NCBI GenBank assembly: GCA_029876055.1
Contig: CM056875.1
Coordinates: 6,473,001-6,537,000, forward strand
Reading direction: 5' to 3'
Source of the DNA: Madurella fahalii
Taxonomy: Eukaryota; Ascomycota; Sordariomycetes; Sordariales
Length of the DNA stretch: 64,000 bases
The translations under genes and the position numbers were made by a program. Below are positions 1 to 10,439 of the stretch, piece by piece. Below the pieces are notes generated by a model. It was given only the letters and a program-made list of their open reading frames with translations, had not been told where the DNA came from and searched no databases. The number at the start of each line of letters is the position of its first letter. Position 1 is the stretch's first letter.

Positions 1-1065
1 ATGGACTCTGACTCTGACTTAGATGGTTTCGACGCTGACGACTTCTGGCGAGTCCTGAACGATGGTGCAGATAACAGAGCCTCCCGTCTGGTTGAAAGTC
101 TCACGATCAACCCCGAGGTCTTCTTGAATCCGCCAACGTCCCTCTATTCTGACCCCCCTGCCAGTTCCGGCTGCGAGACACCGTCTTTCGATTTCCTAGA
201 AGAGTCAGGCTATGAACTGGAGCAGCTCTATGTGGGCATCTCTGTCCATAAAATCCCTATTTGAGGCGGCAACTACTGCTGCCCCAGTAGCATGGCCTTT
301 GAAGGGTCCCAGGATCAACAACTTTCATATCAGTTCAACACCAGCATAGATGTGTCATTCGCTACCCATTTTACGTCAACTGCACTGCAGCCAACAAGCT
401 CTTCATCATTTTCGTCTCCTTCCCCAGGCCATTCGTTCAGTTATCTAGACTCTCTGCCTCTCCCCACGACAGTCCCGCACCCCGAGTACTATGGCCCCCT
501 TCAACCAACCCCGGGGAGCACACCAGACACCAGCAACCCTACTCCACCCACCGCACCAGCCCCCCGTACTATGCTCCAATTCCCCCTCAGCCAAGCCTCA
601 AGTCAAGCTCAGGACGAGGACGCAAGAAGGGTCCCCCATATTCACGTGTTTGCGACTTCAAGGGCTGCAAATGCAAGAAAGTCTGTACCAGACCGTGCGA
701 TTTCGAGTGGGCCAGATCCCCTTCCTTGGCGCTACCCTTTTCCCACCTATACACCCATTCTCCACACCTCGCCCTACCTCGTTTCCTTCCAGCACTAGCA
801 CCTCAACCCCCTCTCACTGAGTCTCAACCACCTTTCTAACGCTTTCCCAAAGCAAACACGACCGCGAATACACCAAACTGCCCTCTGAAGAAATCAATTT
901 GTTGTCAGGAGCGCTTCTCGCAGAACAAGGGGCTGTATCGTCATCTCTGGGTGCATCATTACCAATATGCGAAAGACAACAATATCCCCGAGGTAGAGGC
1001 AAGGTGCAAGGTCTGTGAGAGGAGACAGAGGGTGGCAATCTTGAGAGGCATATGAAGATGCATCA
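1..1065 (+). pseudogene. Decayed C2H2 zinc-finger gene
   Basis: An acidic ORF starts at base 1 (87 codons, possibly already truncated by the window edge). It is followed in other frames by a Ser/Pro-rich stretch (292-560) and two zinc-finger-like parts. At about 570-720 a basic linker leads into a Cys-rich segment reading CDFKGCKCKKVCTRPCDFE. At about 880-1010 the segment CQERFSQNKGLYRHLWVHH is followed by a Cys pair and a decayed third finger. The finger segments lie in different frames, and the last one meets a TGA just where an LRRHMKMH-type helix would be expected. A likely intron branch site and acceptor lie near 838-852, so some of the frame changes may be introns. Fungal C2H2 regulators have this finger order. 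I read it as a pseudogene, but an intact gene with unusual introns is possible. Confidence 0.45.
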
Positions 1066-1550
1066 GTAAAGGTGGGTGGTAAGAGGTTGGGCATTCTTGT
1101 CATGTCATTCATTATCTCTACTGCCTTCTACGCAGTAGGACCTGCTGCTTAAGCCTGTTTCAGTGGTTGCGGTTGGAATACATGTTCTTGCTGCCTTGTC
1201 CTCGCCGCATTGTCCATTGACATCACACATCACTTTCTTAACCCTGATTACCTAGAGAAAACCGCTACACCCCTTGCCTCCAAAGATATCCTGGCCATCC
1301 TCGTATGCCGCAACTAGCACCAACATGACCCAAACTCCACCGCAATCTAGCACCAACCTAATGATGATGGGCATCCCAAATGATCTCTACCCACGGCCTC
1401 CTGGCGCCCGCAGGGCTTAACAATGAGCCGGACCGGGTTGCAGTGGAGGGGTAAACTAGTTCCCAGGAATGCGCAGGACAACCGAAATTGTCCCCCATCT
1501 CTCAGTGCATGTAGCTATATAACTATCCACCTTTCCTCCCGTGACAGCCA

Positions 1551-1569
1551 CCCCCCCCCCCCCCCCCCA
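1551..1569 (+). repeat. Poly(C) tract
   Basis: A near-perfect run of about nineteen C residues just upstream of the chromodomain ORF. Such a run is prone to length error in assembly. Confidence 0.9.
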
Positions 1570-1736
1570 CCACAACCCTAGCTACACCGCCCGCAAGTCC
1601 CTTCTACTTCCCTTCCCACCCCGCCAGTTCGATGCGCCGATCTACCCTAGGCTCCCGAAGCGCAACGACCGTTCCACTTTGTCTATGTGCATGCAACTCC
1701 TGCATCTGGGGCTGTGGAATGTGAACAGGAGAATGA

Positions 1737-2210
1737 ATGCGACCCGCTTTCTGTCCTCTCAAAGGCTGCGGCGTAGACATGAGAGGCGACTGCGCCTTCC
1801 GCCGGTCGGAGAACAGTTCACTTGGGACTCTTGCACAAATGCTGTACACAAAGACCGTGCGACTAGTAAGGCCATTGGGGATTCAGAATCCGACTCCTCC
1901 ACCGCGTGGCGCAATTCGACGAAGCGAGGCCCCAGAACGAGCATTGCCTTTACACCCGGCGAGAATAACTCGTTCCCAAACAGATGACGACTTCCAACCG
2001 CCAGCATTGACGGAAGAAGGAACGGAATGGGGGGTCGAGAAGGTTCTGGGAACTAGGAAGCGAGTAAGAGGTAAGCAGGTGCTTATCAAGTGGGAGAGTT
2101 TCGCGAAACCGACATGGGAACCACTGAAGAACTTTCTCGAGACGGAAGCACTGCACGACTACGAGGAGCAGCACGGGAAGATCGCAACCATGAAGACAGA
2201 TGTTATCTAG
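1737..2210 (+). CDS. Chromodomain-containing ORF, possibly a gene remnant
   Basis: This 157-codon ORF has a C-terminal chromodomain (residues about 95-150). It shows the pattern of a hydrophobic start (EWGVEKVLGTRKR), a central VLIKWESF strand, then PTWEPLKNF and an acidic helix. Chromodomains bind methylated histone tails, and in fungi they are also common in retroelement integrases. The N-terminal part contains CPLKGCG and CAFRRSE, which look like a worn C2H2 finger. The reading frame upstream (1541-1736) continues in another frame with no clear start. There is no integrase core nearby, so this could be a decayed nuclear gene or a retroelement tail. The start at 1737 is only the first ATG. 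Confidence 0.5.
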   Translation: MRPAFCPLKGCGVDMRGDCAFRRSENSSLGTLAQMLYTKTVRLVRPLGIQNPTPPPRGAIRRSEAPERALPLHPARITRSQTDDDFQPPALTEEGTEWGVEKVLGTRKRVRGKQVLIKWESFAKPTWEPLKNFLETEALHDYEEQHGKIATMKTDVI

Positions 2211-2927
2211 AGCGGTTACCGGCGCGTGACCGAGAATTCGATAAGTACCCTTTTCAGTCTATAGCTAGACATTCTCGCTGCTAAAAAGTATCACCGAATA
2301 AAATACTTCTCGGTTGCTTGAACGCTGTGCCGACTTGAAGATTGTCCAAGAACTTATATCGTAGGTTGAAGGGTCTCGCTATCAATGTCGATCTCTCCCG
2401 ATTTAAATTCACACGTCAAACAATGCTTCACACCTTTTAACCTTATACTAGCCTTATATACTTTATCTGTAGGTGCCTAAACTTATTTGCCTTGTAATCA
2501 GACAACTCTTAACCTGTTGTTGTACCAGCCACCATGGCTGCATAGAATCAATCTCGATGCATTAATCCGTCCACAACATAGCCTAGCCGCACCATGTTCA
2601 GCTACAGGCTCTCCAACTCAAGATATAAGTACTCGAATATGCACCCCAAAAGTCTCCCGATACAAATCCGCCATACAATATGTCCTTCATGTGCCCGGCC
2701 CACCCAACAGCGACGCGCTCATTGATGATGAGCCGGATACTTTCACCCTCACGAGAGCATGGAGACCACAACTGGTTCGCAACAAACGAGCGTCTAATGG
2801 AGATACTCCTAGACTCGCGTGGAATCGATTCACCATTGCCAATATCGTTTCCGATTTCGGCCTGGGAACATATTATCAGTGAGTGTGTGCCACTGTGTAG
2901 GTAACAGGACGAAATTGAAGAAGGTAT
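2211..2927. other. No clear gene
   Basis: Two overlapping open frames occur at 2487-2904, but neither shows a domain, intron signals or a signal peptide I can recognise. The flanks are AT-rich. Confidence 0.5.
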
Positions 2928-3335
2928 CTACAATACCCTAGAGACCGGACCGTTCCGATCGTACTGCACATCCACGGCAAAATTTTGTCTCCAGTGTGGA
3001 GAGTTATCAAAATAAGGGATTGCTGTGCCCCTGGTATTTGTGATGGAGAACTGATAACCGACCGGCACTTGGTCGAGCTCGAGTGAAAGCTCGCAGCTCT
3101 TCGAAGCAAATCGCAACTGGTCCTGTGGTGACGCATGCGGGGTTAAATCCCAGTATCTTGCATTTATGTATGAAAAGTCCTCGGCTACGCTGATGTCCAC
3201 CCAGTGCCCAGCACGACAGCCGTCGCCTGATGCTTCTTTATATTTGATGCGGAACGCGGGTGAAGGCGCAGGCTGCGCGGTGCTGATTCCTAGCCACACG
3301 GTAAAGAAATGGAGAAGGACATCAAAGAGAACCAT
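2928..3335 (-). CDS. DUF4360-like small secreted protein, short at the C-terminus
   Basis: A 135-residue ORF with a hydrophobic N-terminus (about residues 1-20, ending in STAQP) that looks like a signal peptide. The rest fits the fungal DUF4360 family of secreted proteins of unknown function. It has SGDGCRAGHW near the start of the mature part, then FASKSCELSLELDQVPVGYQF, the conserved Cys plus Pro-x-Gly-Tyr/Trp-x-Phe block, and an aromatic repeat after it. Family members normally run on for another few dozen residues with a second Cys pair. Here a TAG follows YDRNGPVSRVL, so the gene may be truncated or may use a terminal intron I did not find. Confidence 0.6.
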   Translation of the reverse strand: MVLFDVLLHFFTVWLGISTAQPAPSPAFRIKYKEASGDGCRAGHWVDISVAEDFSYINARYWDLTPHASPQDQLRFASKSCELSLELDQVPVGYQFSITNTRGTAIPYFDNSPHWRQNFAVDVQYDRNGPVSRVL

Positions 3336-3818
3336 GGTGTCTTGGGAATACGAATATTGGTGTGAATTCCGTCAGACGGCGCGGGAATTGTTGCGAGGTT
3401 GATGTCGCCGTGGAAACTCAGGAGGAAAGGGTGAGCCTATTGATGTACTTACGCTGCTATCTCATTGGACTGAGAGGTTCTAAATATAGCTCCAAAAATT
3501 CCATGTGGCTGAACCGGCCAGGGATCAGCTGAACTCTTACCCGCCCAGCGCAATATATTGCAATACTCGTATATTGCCAAAGACTGCATCGAAGCTTCAG
3601 CTCAACACGACTTTACATACAGCAGAAGCGATGCTACTGGTAACACAACATTGGTAAGCAATTATTGAAATTGCAAATTCTTCTGGATAGTCTCATTCTT
3701 CATGGATCGTGACTAGGTAGCGTTGCACATATATAGCTCAGCCTCGCCCACTAATTACTTCAGGAGGTTACTCCTACGATATTATCTTTTGCGAATCTCA
3801 GATTCCAAGGATCCGGGC
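3336..3818. other. Intergenic, AT-rich
   Basis: Holds the presumed promoter of the DUF4360-like gene on its left. No other gene signal was seen before the transposon end at 3821. Confidence 0.5.
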
Positions 3819-3820
3819 TA

Positions 3821-3864
3821 ACATATATTATAAGCGAGCTGACCATATAAGCGAGCTGACCACT
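3821..3864 (+). repeat. Left terminal inverted repeat of the pogo element
   Basis: Contains two copies of the 17-bp subterminal unit and pairs with 5735-5794. Confidence 0.88.
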
Positions 3865-3907
3865 TTCCACTACCTCACCACTACTATCCTCAATTACAAC
3901 ACCACCA

Positions 3908-5678
3908 CTAGGAAATAACAATAACTGAACCAGAAATAGATGAATCGGACGATTCTCCAGCCTCCTGACACGTACGTGCATTATGACCGGGCTTGCCGCA
4001 CGTACTACAGCACCGAATCTTCGTAGTAGACCCCTTTGTACTACCACTATCTTGTCGTCTTTCGTGGATTACCTGCTTATCTGCAGCCTTTTGATCCAGT
4101 AGATCCTGTGCCTCTTGTACGGTAAAAGACCCTCCAAGCCGTATACGTGTTTTTTTGGCTCTCCGTCGCTTACTAAGCCCCTCATTGGCCTTTCGCAGTG
4201 CCGAGACCTCTATACGTAAAAGAGCCATTTGTCGCAAACTACCAACTACACTAAACACCCAAAAGGTGAGGAGCTCCACGATTGTTAGTCGTAGAATGCT
4301 AAACCTGCATTTTATCTGGCACCACTTCGTGCATTACAGCCATCGTACCTTTGGCTAATTGGTCTACGGCAGCTAGTATAGGTGTCGGAGAACTGCCTTG
4401 GTGGTTGGATATCCGGCCTTTGATAAAGTCTTTCTGTGAGGTGGCCTCTCGGGGGTTTTGTAGTGTTTGAGATTGCCAAGGTAGTGCCGTATCTAGCTGC
4501 GAGATTGGTGGAGTTGGGGTTCGGAGACGTATATCCATTTTGGAAATGACCCTTTCTGGATCGTACGGCATAAGACCTGCTCCGGCAAAGGCTCCTTGGA
4601 TATTCTTCTCGGTAAAAGAAGTAAGAAACGCTTCTCTGAACGCACAAAGGAATTCCAATTTGGTGATATGTATGATATGCATACGCATAAGTTCCTCGAT
4701 TTGGTAGCCGTAAGCCCTCTTCAACGGTCCAAAACAACCAATATCTAATGGTTGGACTAGGTGCGAAGAGTGTGGAGGCATATAAAGTGTGATGATATTG
4801 TGTTCCTGGCAGTAGGCCTCGAATTGGTCGGAGTGGTGGCTCTCGTGGCTATCGAGAACTAGGAGCCGGTATTTGCCTTTGGTACGAGATGTTGTATGAA
4901 AATCGAAATGCCGAATCTAATCTAGGCCTTTCTTATTGGTAGTCTAGCCATTATCGGTTATACCGATATACCAGGTAGCTGGAAGATTGTATTCTCGATA
5001 CCAACTTTCCTGGTGGTATTTCCCTTTCAAAAGGATGAATGGTGGGATAGCCTAGCCTTGAGCATTTACTCCTTGGATAACTGTAGCCCATTTACGATTA
5101 CCAGGCTGAACTTTTTTGGCTTTCCTATAGCCATCGGAGGTAGTAACAACCATGCCAGTGGTAATTACACCCATTAGGAACCCGGTCTCGTCAAAGTTGT
5201 ATATATCTTCGTCGAGGATACCGTATTTGGCTTTAGTGTTATATACAAGTGTAAACCACTCGCAAATAACTTTAGGATCTTCGCATTTGGCCCTCTGGTA
5301 GTCGTATCTACGTGTAAAACGCGTCCGGAGTTCTGGTTGGCGTTTGACGAAGTTGTAAGCCCAGAGCTTACCGACAGGGGGCGCGTCGCGTTCGCGTAGC
5401 AATCGGTTGGCCATATCTTCCACAAAACGAAGCCGAGGAGGAAATGCGCGTATACATAACTCAGTTATATACTGAATAATCGTATACTCCTCCAGATCCG
5501 TAAGTTTCCGTAAGTTGGGTCGAGCATCTTGTCGTGCAGGTATACCCTTACGTCGGCTTCGAAGAGTGGTTTTATTGACCCCATAGATCTTTGCTACAGC
5601 TCGGATACTAAGTTTCGGATTGTTTTTAAGAGCGTCGATTGCTAGGTTTATCTTAGCTTCGTACGAAGATATTGCCAT
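3908..5678 (-). pseudogene. Fot1/pogo transposase pseudogene
   Basis: Starting at ATG 5678, the frame gives a psq-type helix-turn-helix (AIDALKNNPKLSIRAVAKIYGV), a Tc5-type HTH (residues about 70-130) and the DDE core with YNFDETGF, LLVLDSHESH and HLVQPLDIG supplying the three acidic residues. Three in-frame TAG codons (near 5052, 4950 and 4919) stand exactly where relatives have Trp, which is the CpA-to-TpA change expected of RIP. A fourth TAG near 4299 and a frame change precede the tail (4279-3908), which is coiled-coil-like and ends in a CCHC zinc knuckle (CSTCGKPGHNARTC). Cut-and-paste transposition is the family's function. This copy cannot make full-length enzyme. Confidence 0.92.
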
Positions 5679-5734
5679 TGTTAGTTGTAAAGAAATTTGG
5701 TATTTTGTGTAGAGGGGACGCGTCGCGGTGGGAA

Positions 5735-5794
5735 GTGGTCAGCTCGCTTATATGGTCAGCTCGCTTATATGGTCAGCTCGCTTATAATATACGT
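5735..5794 (-). repeat. Right terminal inverted repeat of the pogo element
   Basis: Contains three tandem copies of the 17-bp subterminal unit, one more than the left end, then the terminal ATATTATAAGCG-type sequence and the TA duplication. Confidence 0.88.
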
Positions 5795-5796
5795 TA

Positions 5797-6419
5797 GTGA
5801 TTTACGATCCCATGGCTATCGATAACAAAGTGCGCCTGCCAAACTTTGTCAGGGTATCTCAGCGTCTCGCGGCAATAGCAAACTTAACGACCAGATCAGG
5901 TCAGTCATTGATTTTTTTGCCACATCAAGCGCGAAGAGAGTTTTCCAAGAGGAGTTAGCAGTAGCACGCTGCCATTTTCGTGAGAGCTCCCGCCACGACG
6001 TGCTCTTGGCCACCAGGTCCGCTACGAACCGCCACTCCAAGACAATAATAGCAGCATCGAATGGGATTTTCCTCCGTTTGCGAAGGAGAAAATGTGAGAG
6101 CTCAGCAAGCCTACTTCACAAATCACCTATGAGGCTCCGCTTTCAACGGATTAGCAGGCTTATCCCAGCGAGGACCCACCCTTCCCGTACTCCTACTTAG
6201 GAGGTACATTCTACATGAGAAGCTTACTGGGAATCAGAGCGTCATCTGAGTCATGCGTCAGCTATTACCTTCGGATGATGGCTGAAATTGAGCATGGTAC
6301 GTGATTGTTGGATAATATATCCGCGTCACGCCAGCATTTGGAACGCGACGGGGGAAGGCTGACGCTGTTTTCCTCGCCACTGCGCCCCAAAGGGTCCACT
6401 ACGCCACAGAATGCTTGAG
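5797..6419. other. No recognisable gene
   Basis: A minus-strand open frame at 5849-6040 looks protein-like (charged, no low complexity) and could be a relic, but I cannot assign it. Confidence 0.4.
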
Positions 6420-6653
6420 TCACGTAACGTCAACTTGCTTCCAGAACCCAACTCCTAATGTATCCCTATTCTTGACCTCGACGAGCTTGCCAGTCGCAGC
6501 GGGTGTAGGGCTTTGCTGCGTGGCTTGGGTTGGTGAGCTTTCGTTCTTTGTTGGTACCCTCCTTAGGAGTGTGGGGGGTCGTGTCTGTTGGGGCGGCGGA
6601 GACGAAGTTGATGGCTGGATGAGGGTGGCGCCGAGGGACTTGATGGAGACCAT
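6420..6653 (-). CDS. Possible small hypothetical protein
   Basis: A 77-codon ORF whose ATG at 6653 sits in a good fungal context (GCCAAAATGGTC). It is preceded by a pyrimidine/CA-rich leader typical of fungal 5' UTRs. The product begins MVSIKSLGATL, is rich in Pro, Ser and Thr in the middle and ends KNRDTLGVGFWKQVDVT. No domain is recognisable. An upstream in-frame ATG at 6824 would give 134 residues. The N-terminal wording resembles small proteins of Sordariomycetes, but that is only an impression. Confidence 0.3.
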   Translation of the reverse strand: MVSIKSLGATLIQPSTSSPPPQQTRPPTLLRRVPTKNESSPTQATQQSPTPAATGKLVEVKNRDTLGVGFWKQVDVT

Positions 6654-6824
6654 TTTGGCAGCGGTGGTGAGATTACTGAAAGTGATCGTGCTGATGCTGA
6701 GGGAAGTGCTGAAAGGGCCAGTGATTAGTGAATGAAGCTGGTTGATGCTGCTGGTTGGTGCTGATGAACAGAGGTCGACTGAAAAGAATGAAGACGGAGG
6801 TTCTAATATGTTTTCCGGCTCCAT

Positions 6825-7640
6825 TTAAGGTCCCATTGGGATCCCTCCGTCGAAGAGAGCCCCTCAGCAATACGAAACTTTGATAATAGCCTTGCTCTTG
6901 CCGCCGCTTGATGTTTACTCGTTAAGGACTCATGAGGCTACCTATGAAGCTATTACGAGACTAGCGGTGGCATCCTGGAGTGGCATTTTCCTCTATCAAA
7001 TTTAGATCATCCATGAATATGTCAAAAGAAGTTGCTAACAAGTGTCAAGGGATTTCTATTAAAGACTTATGTCAGAGTACAATACAATGCCCAGTTCATC
7101 ATCAACATTCCCAGAAGTACTTTCATACTGAGTCGAGACAATGACAGCATGAGTGTTACTGGTACGAGAACCGACAAGATGGCTTGGACGGCGTTTACAG
7201 CGCTTCACCTCCTGAACACGGGCAGAAAGCACAAGGCGGCGTCCGGCGTCGGCTTACAAAGTTCTGGATCGAGCCGTTATTGCGCGTGCTCAGTCTTGGA
7301 CCTTCAATAGGAGGGCCACACGGTGCCACTGCGCCACGCGACCTGCATATAACTGGTGTAATTGGTGGATTTGCAGAAAACTGCTCTCTGTATCTTGAAG
7401 CGTGGATGTGGTGAGATCGACCTCCAGCACACCATGCCTGCAACGGTGAGCTTTCCAACCGTGAGCCCGGACAAGGCATGCCTGAAACATATTATGAAAT
7501 TGACTTTTTTTCATCTAGACAATAAGTAGATATAAGGGATTGTTAGCTCAGATAATCTCAATTTCTGTAGGTCATATAGAATACAGCTCACAACCGCGTC
7601 TCTCGTCTGAACCGGGGCCAAGAGTGCCTCACTGCGGGCA
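6825..7640. other. No recognisable gene
   Basis: Short overlapping open frames on both strands at 7184-7514 lack any domain. The stretch separates the small ORF from the HET relic. Confidence 0.45.
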
Positions 7641-9232
7641 ACCTTATCATGAATATGCCTTTGGATCAGCATCATCCTGTACCACCTCGTGACTTTTTGG
7701 AACGAGTATTCTGTCCAACCAATACGCCTGTACTTGCCTGTAACACTCTCTGTAACGCCGTTCTTCCCCTTTTTGGTCTCCCCAATCGGCTCTAGAAGAT
7801 GGAGCTGAAGCGAGGTAGTTTCCCATATGACCCTGCCCCGCCGATGGGGAGAAGGGTGTAGTCGGTATGAAGACATTGCTCAGGGAACTCTTAGGGTGAA
7901 GGGGACTTTGGACCATAAATCGCTGCCGATCTTACCGAAGATATGGTATAACAGCGATTTGATGGTTTTCTGGAACGAGATCCAGCATGACGGGGGTGGA
8001 AAGGAGGCGAGCGAAGTAGAACGGGACTCATCCCAGGAGCAGGGTCAATCTCGACATCCAAAATCCCGACAAGATGAATGGGATAGGTCTCCATTTGCAG
8101 CACAGCGAAATCAACCGTCGTGCCAACGGAAGCCCAACTCCAAGTTGGCGCTGGAAAGCACCTATTTTACCCTCCGCGTGAAGCAATGCAAGTTCAGTCC
8201 TCTGATGAAATCCCCGCCGCCACAATCCCGTAAGATATTCAGATTTCATAATGGGTTCCACCGCCCTGACAATCGAAGACAAGGCCATCAGTCGATCCCT
8301 AGGGTGCGTAAACTCAGCCCGGGAGTATTGCTTGACAAAGCGAAACCACTCCACGGGGCAGAGATGATGAGTTCATCGTGAGCACGCCACGCTAAGAATC
8401 GACTCTTTGCGTCTGCATGAGCCAGTTCCCTGGTCAACTTCAAGCTCGCCGACGTGATCGAGAGCCTTAACCATGCCGCACTCCCAGAAAACACCGTGTC
8501 CGGTGAAGTGCAGGATGCGTCTGGAGAGATCCCGTTCCTACATCACCCAGCCACGGTGGTTCAGAGCAGACATTGAGACGCTCTGATAAAAGTCGGGGTT
8601 GGTGGGCAGAACGTGAACTTGATCAATGACAGTGGTGCCGTCATCCTTTGCTGTGATCCTCGGGACGGCACAAATCTTTGCGGGAAATATGCTGCTTACA
8701 TTGCGAGCTAGGAAACCCTCGTCGGCATGGAAGGCGCACGTGGCGGCAATGGTGTAGAGAGAGTTCTGCTATATGATGCCCATTCCCGGGCCCTCGGAGC
8801 GCCAGTCGGTTTCGTCCTTGGTCGTTGGCTGGTCGATGCACAGAGCATCGACCCATAGGAAACGGCCGCCTAGTGCGCGCGGATGACGGTGAATGCGTCG
8901 GTCAATGTTTGGGGCATCAAGTCAGCCGGTAGTTGAAGTAATGTCTGAAAGGGTTGTTGGAGGGCGTAGCTGGGATCTGTGCCGCCCCAACGGCAGCTGA
9001 GGGTGAAATATTCCCGGAGAGGATTCAGGGGACAGAGCCCTGCTTCAAGCAAATCCTTACAATCAATTATTCTCACGGTTTCGCACTCGGACAAGTCCAC
9101 CATACGTCTTAGCAGACCTGACAGAACGTCGCCTTGCGTACAGTGATCGTTAGTGAATGCATGCCCCAGCATTCTCAGTGATGCTGCGATTGGCATTGAT
9201 GAAACCGGTTCCGTGTAAATTAAAGGTAACAC
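7641..9232 (-). pseudogene. HET-domain (heterokaryon incompatibility) relic
   Basis: Read on the minus strand, 9232-8870 gives YFTLSCRWGG, the first HET block. After a 2-nt slip in a CG repeat near 8872, the frame resumes with GGRFLWVDALCIDQ, the second block. NSLYTIAATCAFHADEGFLA, the third block, follows an in-frame TAG at about 8771. Further stops lie near 8540 and 8370 in the following all-alpha region (WFRFVKQYSRAEFTHPRDRL at about 8350-8295). HET proteins trigger cell death when non-identical strains fuse. This copy has at least one frameshift and several stops, so it is non-functional. The start and the 3' end are approximate. Confidence 0.8.
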
Positions 9233-9239
9233 GGCTTGT

Positions 9240-10042
9240 ACGGGTAGATCTCACTCCGAGATTCGCTGTGAAATTCCTGGATTCGCAGGTTGTGACATTG
9301 CAGGGAGCGAAAAGGCAGCTCAGGAATATTGCGTTGGTAGGAGAAAGGAAGAGAAAGTATACCTTGTTCTAATCCCAATATATAGCAGACTTTAAGCGGT
9401 GTATATATAAAAGAGACCCCCTATAGCTAACTGCGCTCTAACTCTTAGCAGCATTAATGTAATGAGAGTTTCCAGTTTAAGGCCAGGAGGGCCAGCCGAA
9501 TGATACTAGATGATATCACGATACAGGATAGATGAGACCTCTATGGGGAACTCCCTTACGCGGGGGACTTCTGATCCGTAAGGATCAGTCTCTGTATAGT
9601 CTCAACGACAATAGCAGCCTGTTCGTGAAGTTACCGTCCGGGGATCAAGACCTTTTTGGTACTAAGACATCGTAATCCATCTCCCTCAACGTATTCCCAG
9701 AATAATCCCCTTATAATTCTGATCCTTCCGTTCTACCTTTAGCTGAGATGGCATCTACGATAAGTACCATCCATATTGGGGATAACACAGCACCTGGGAT
9801 GAGGGTACGGTACCCGGAACAGGGTTGCAATATCTAGAACGGAGCTCCGGCACCTGAGACAGGGCTACAACGCCTGGAACAGAGCTCAACACCTCTAAAT
9901 CCCCTATAATCTCACTTGAGGGGCAAAGGAATCTCGTATTCAAGGGGATCTTCAAAATTAGCTCCACAGTACGCAAGAGATCTACAATAAGCTCCCTATT
10001 CAATTCTCCTAAATACCAAAACTATAATAATAATGGGAATAG
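9240..10042. other. Repeat-derived, no gene
   Basis: AT-rich sequence with short direct repeats around 9780-9900, based on a cacctggnacagngntacaa-like unit. No protein domain was seen. It is probably eroded retroelement sequence leading into the LTR fragment. Confidence 0.4.
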
Positions 10043-10366
10043 TGAGTTGGAGGAAACAGTCCCCAGAAGGCAGGGTCCCTCTGATCAGAGGGACACAGTT
10101 GCTAGGATGGTGCCCCGGGGGCTGGAACTTGCCGTGGGCCCATTTTTCTTTCGCACCATAAGTAGGGCCGTCCTGGCCATTGCTCCTTAGACAGGACAAT
10201 CAATTCAGTACTTTTCTTCACACTTGTTGCAAGCTCAATTGATGAGCTCTCCTTGCGTGCAAAGCGATCTCCCTCTGATCAGAGGGAGCTCTATCTGCAC
10301 ATGTTATTTTGACCTTGTTTAGGCTGCAGGGACCCGATTTATGGTGGTGTCGCCTGGCCTGTCTTG
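10043..10366 (-). repeat. Truncated LTR, antisense
   Basis: Nearly identical to 21034-21358 but inverted. The terminal TGAGTTGG on this strand is the reverse complement of the CCAACTCA end of the LTR at 20942-21358. Similarity stops near 10366, so about 90 bp of the LTR is missing. It contains two copies of an 18-bp perfect palindrome (10076-10093 and 10270-10287). Confidence 0.85.
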
Positions 10367-10439
10367 ACTAATTACTCGACTCGGGAGCAGATTATAATCT
10401 AATTAGCTATAGTTATCTTGCTAAGCACTCTCTCTTTGA

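Larger units (their letters stand above)
3821..5794 (-). mobile_element. Pogo/Fot1-type Tc1-mariner DNA transposon, RIP-mutated
   Basis: An almost complete element of about 1.97 kb. Both ends carry matching inverted repeats beginning ACRTATATTATAAGCG. Both are flanked by TA (3819-3820 and 5795-5796), the target duplication made by Tc1/mariner transposases. Just inside the ends a 17-bp unit (tataagcgagctgacca) is repeated, about twice on the left and three times on the right. One ancestral transposase reading frame fills the interior on the minus strand but is now interrupted by stops. The element is therefore dead unless helped in trans. Confidence 0.93.
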
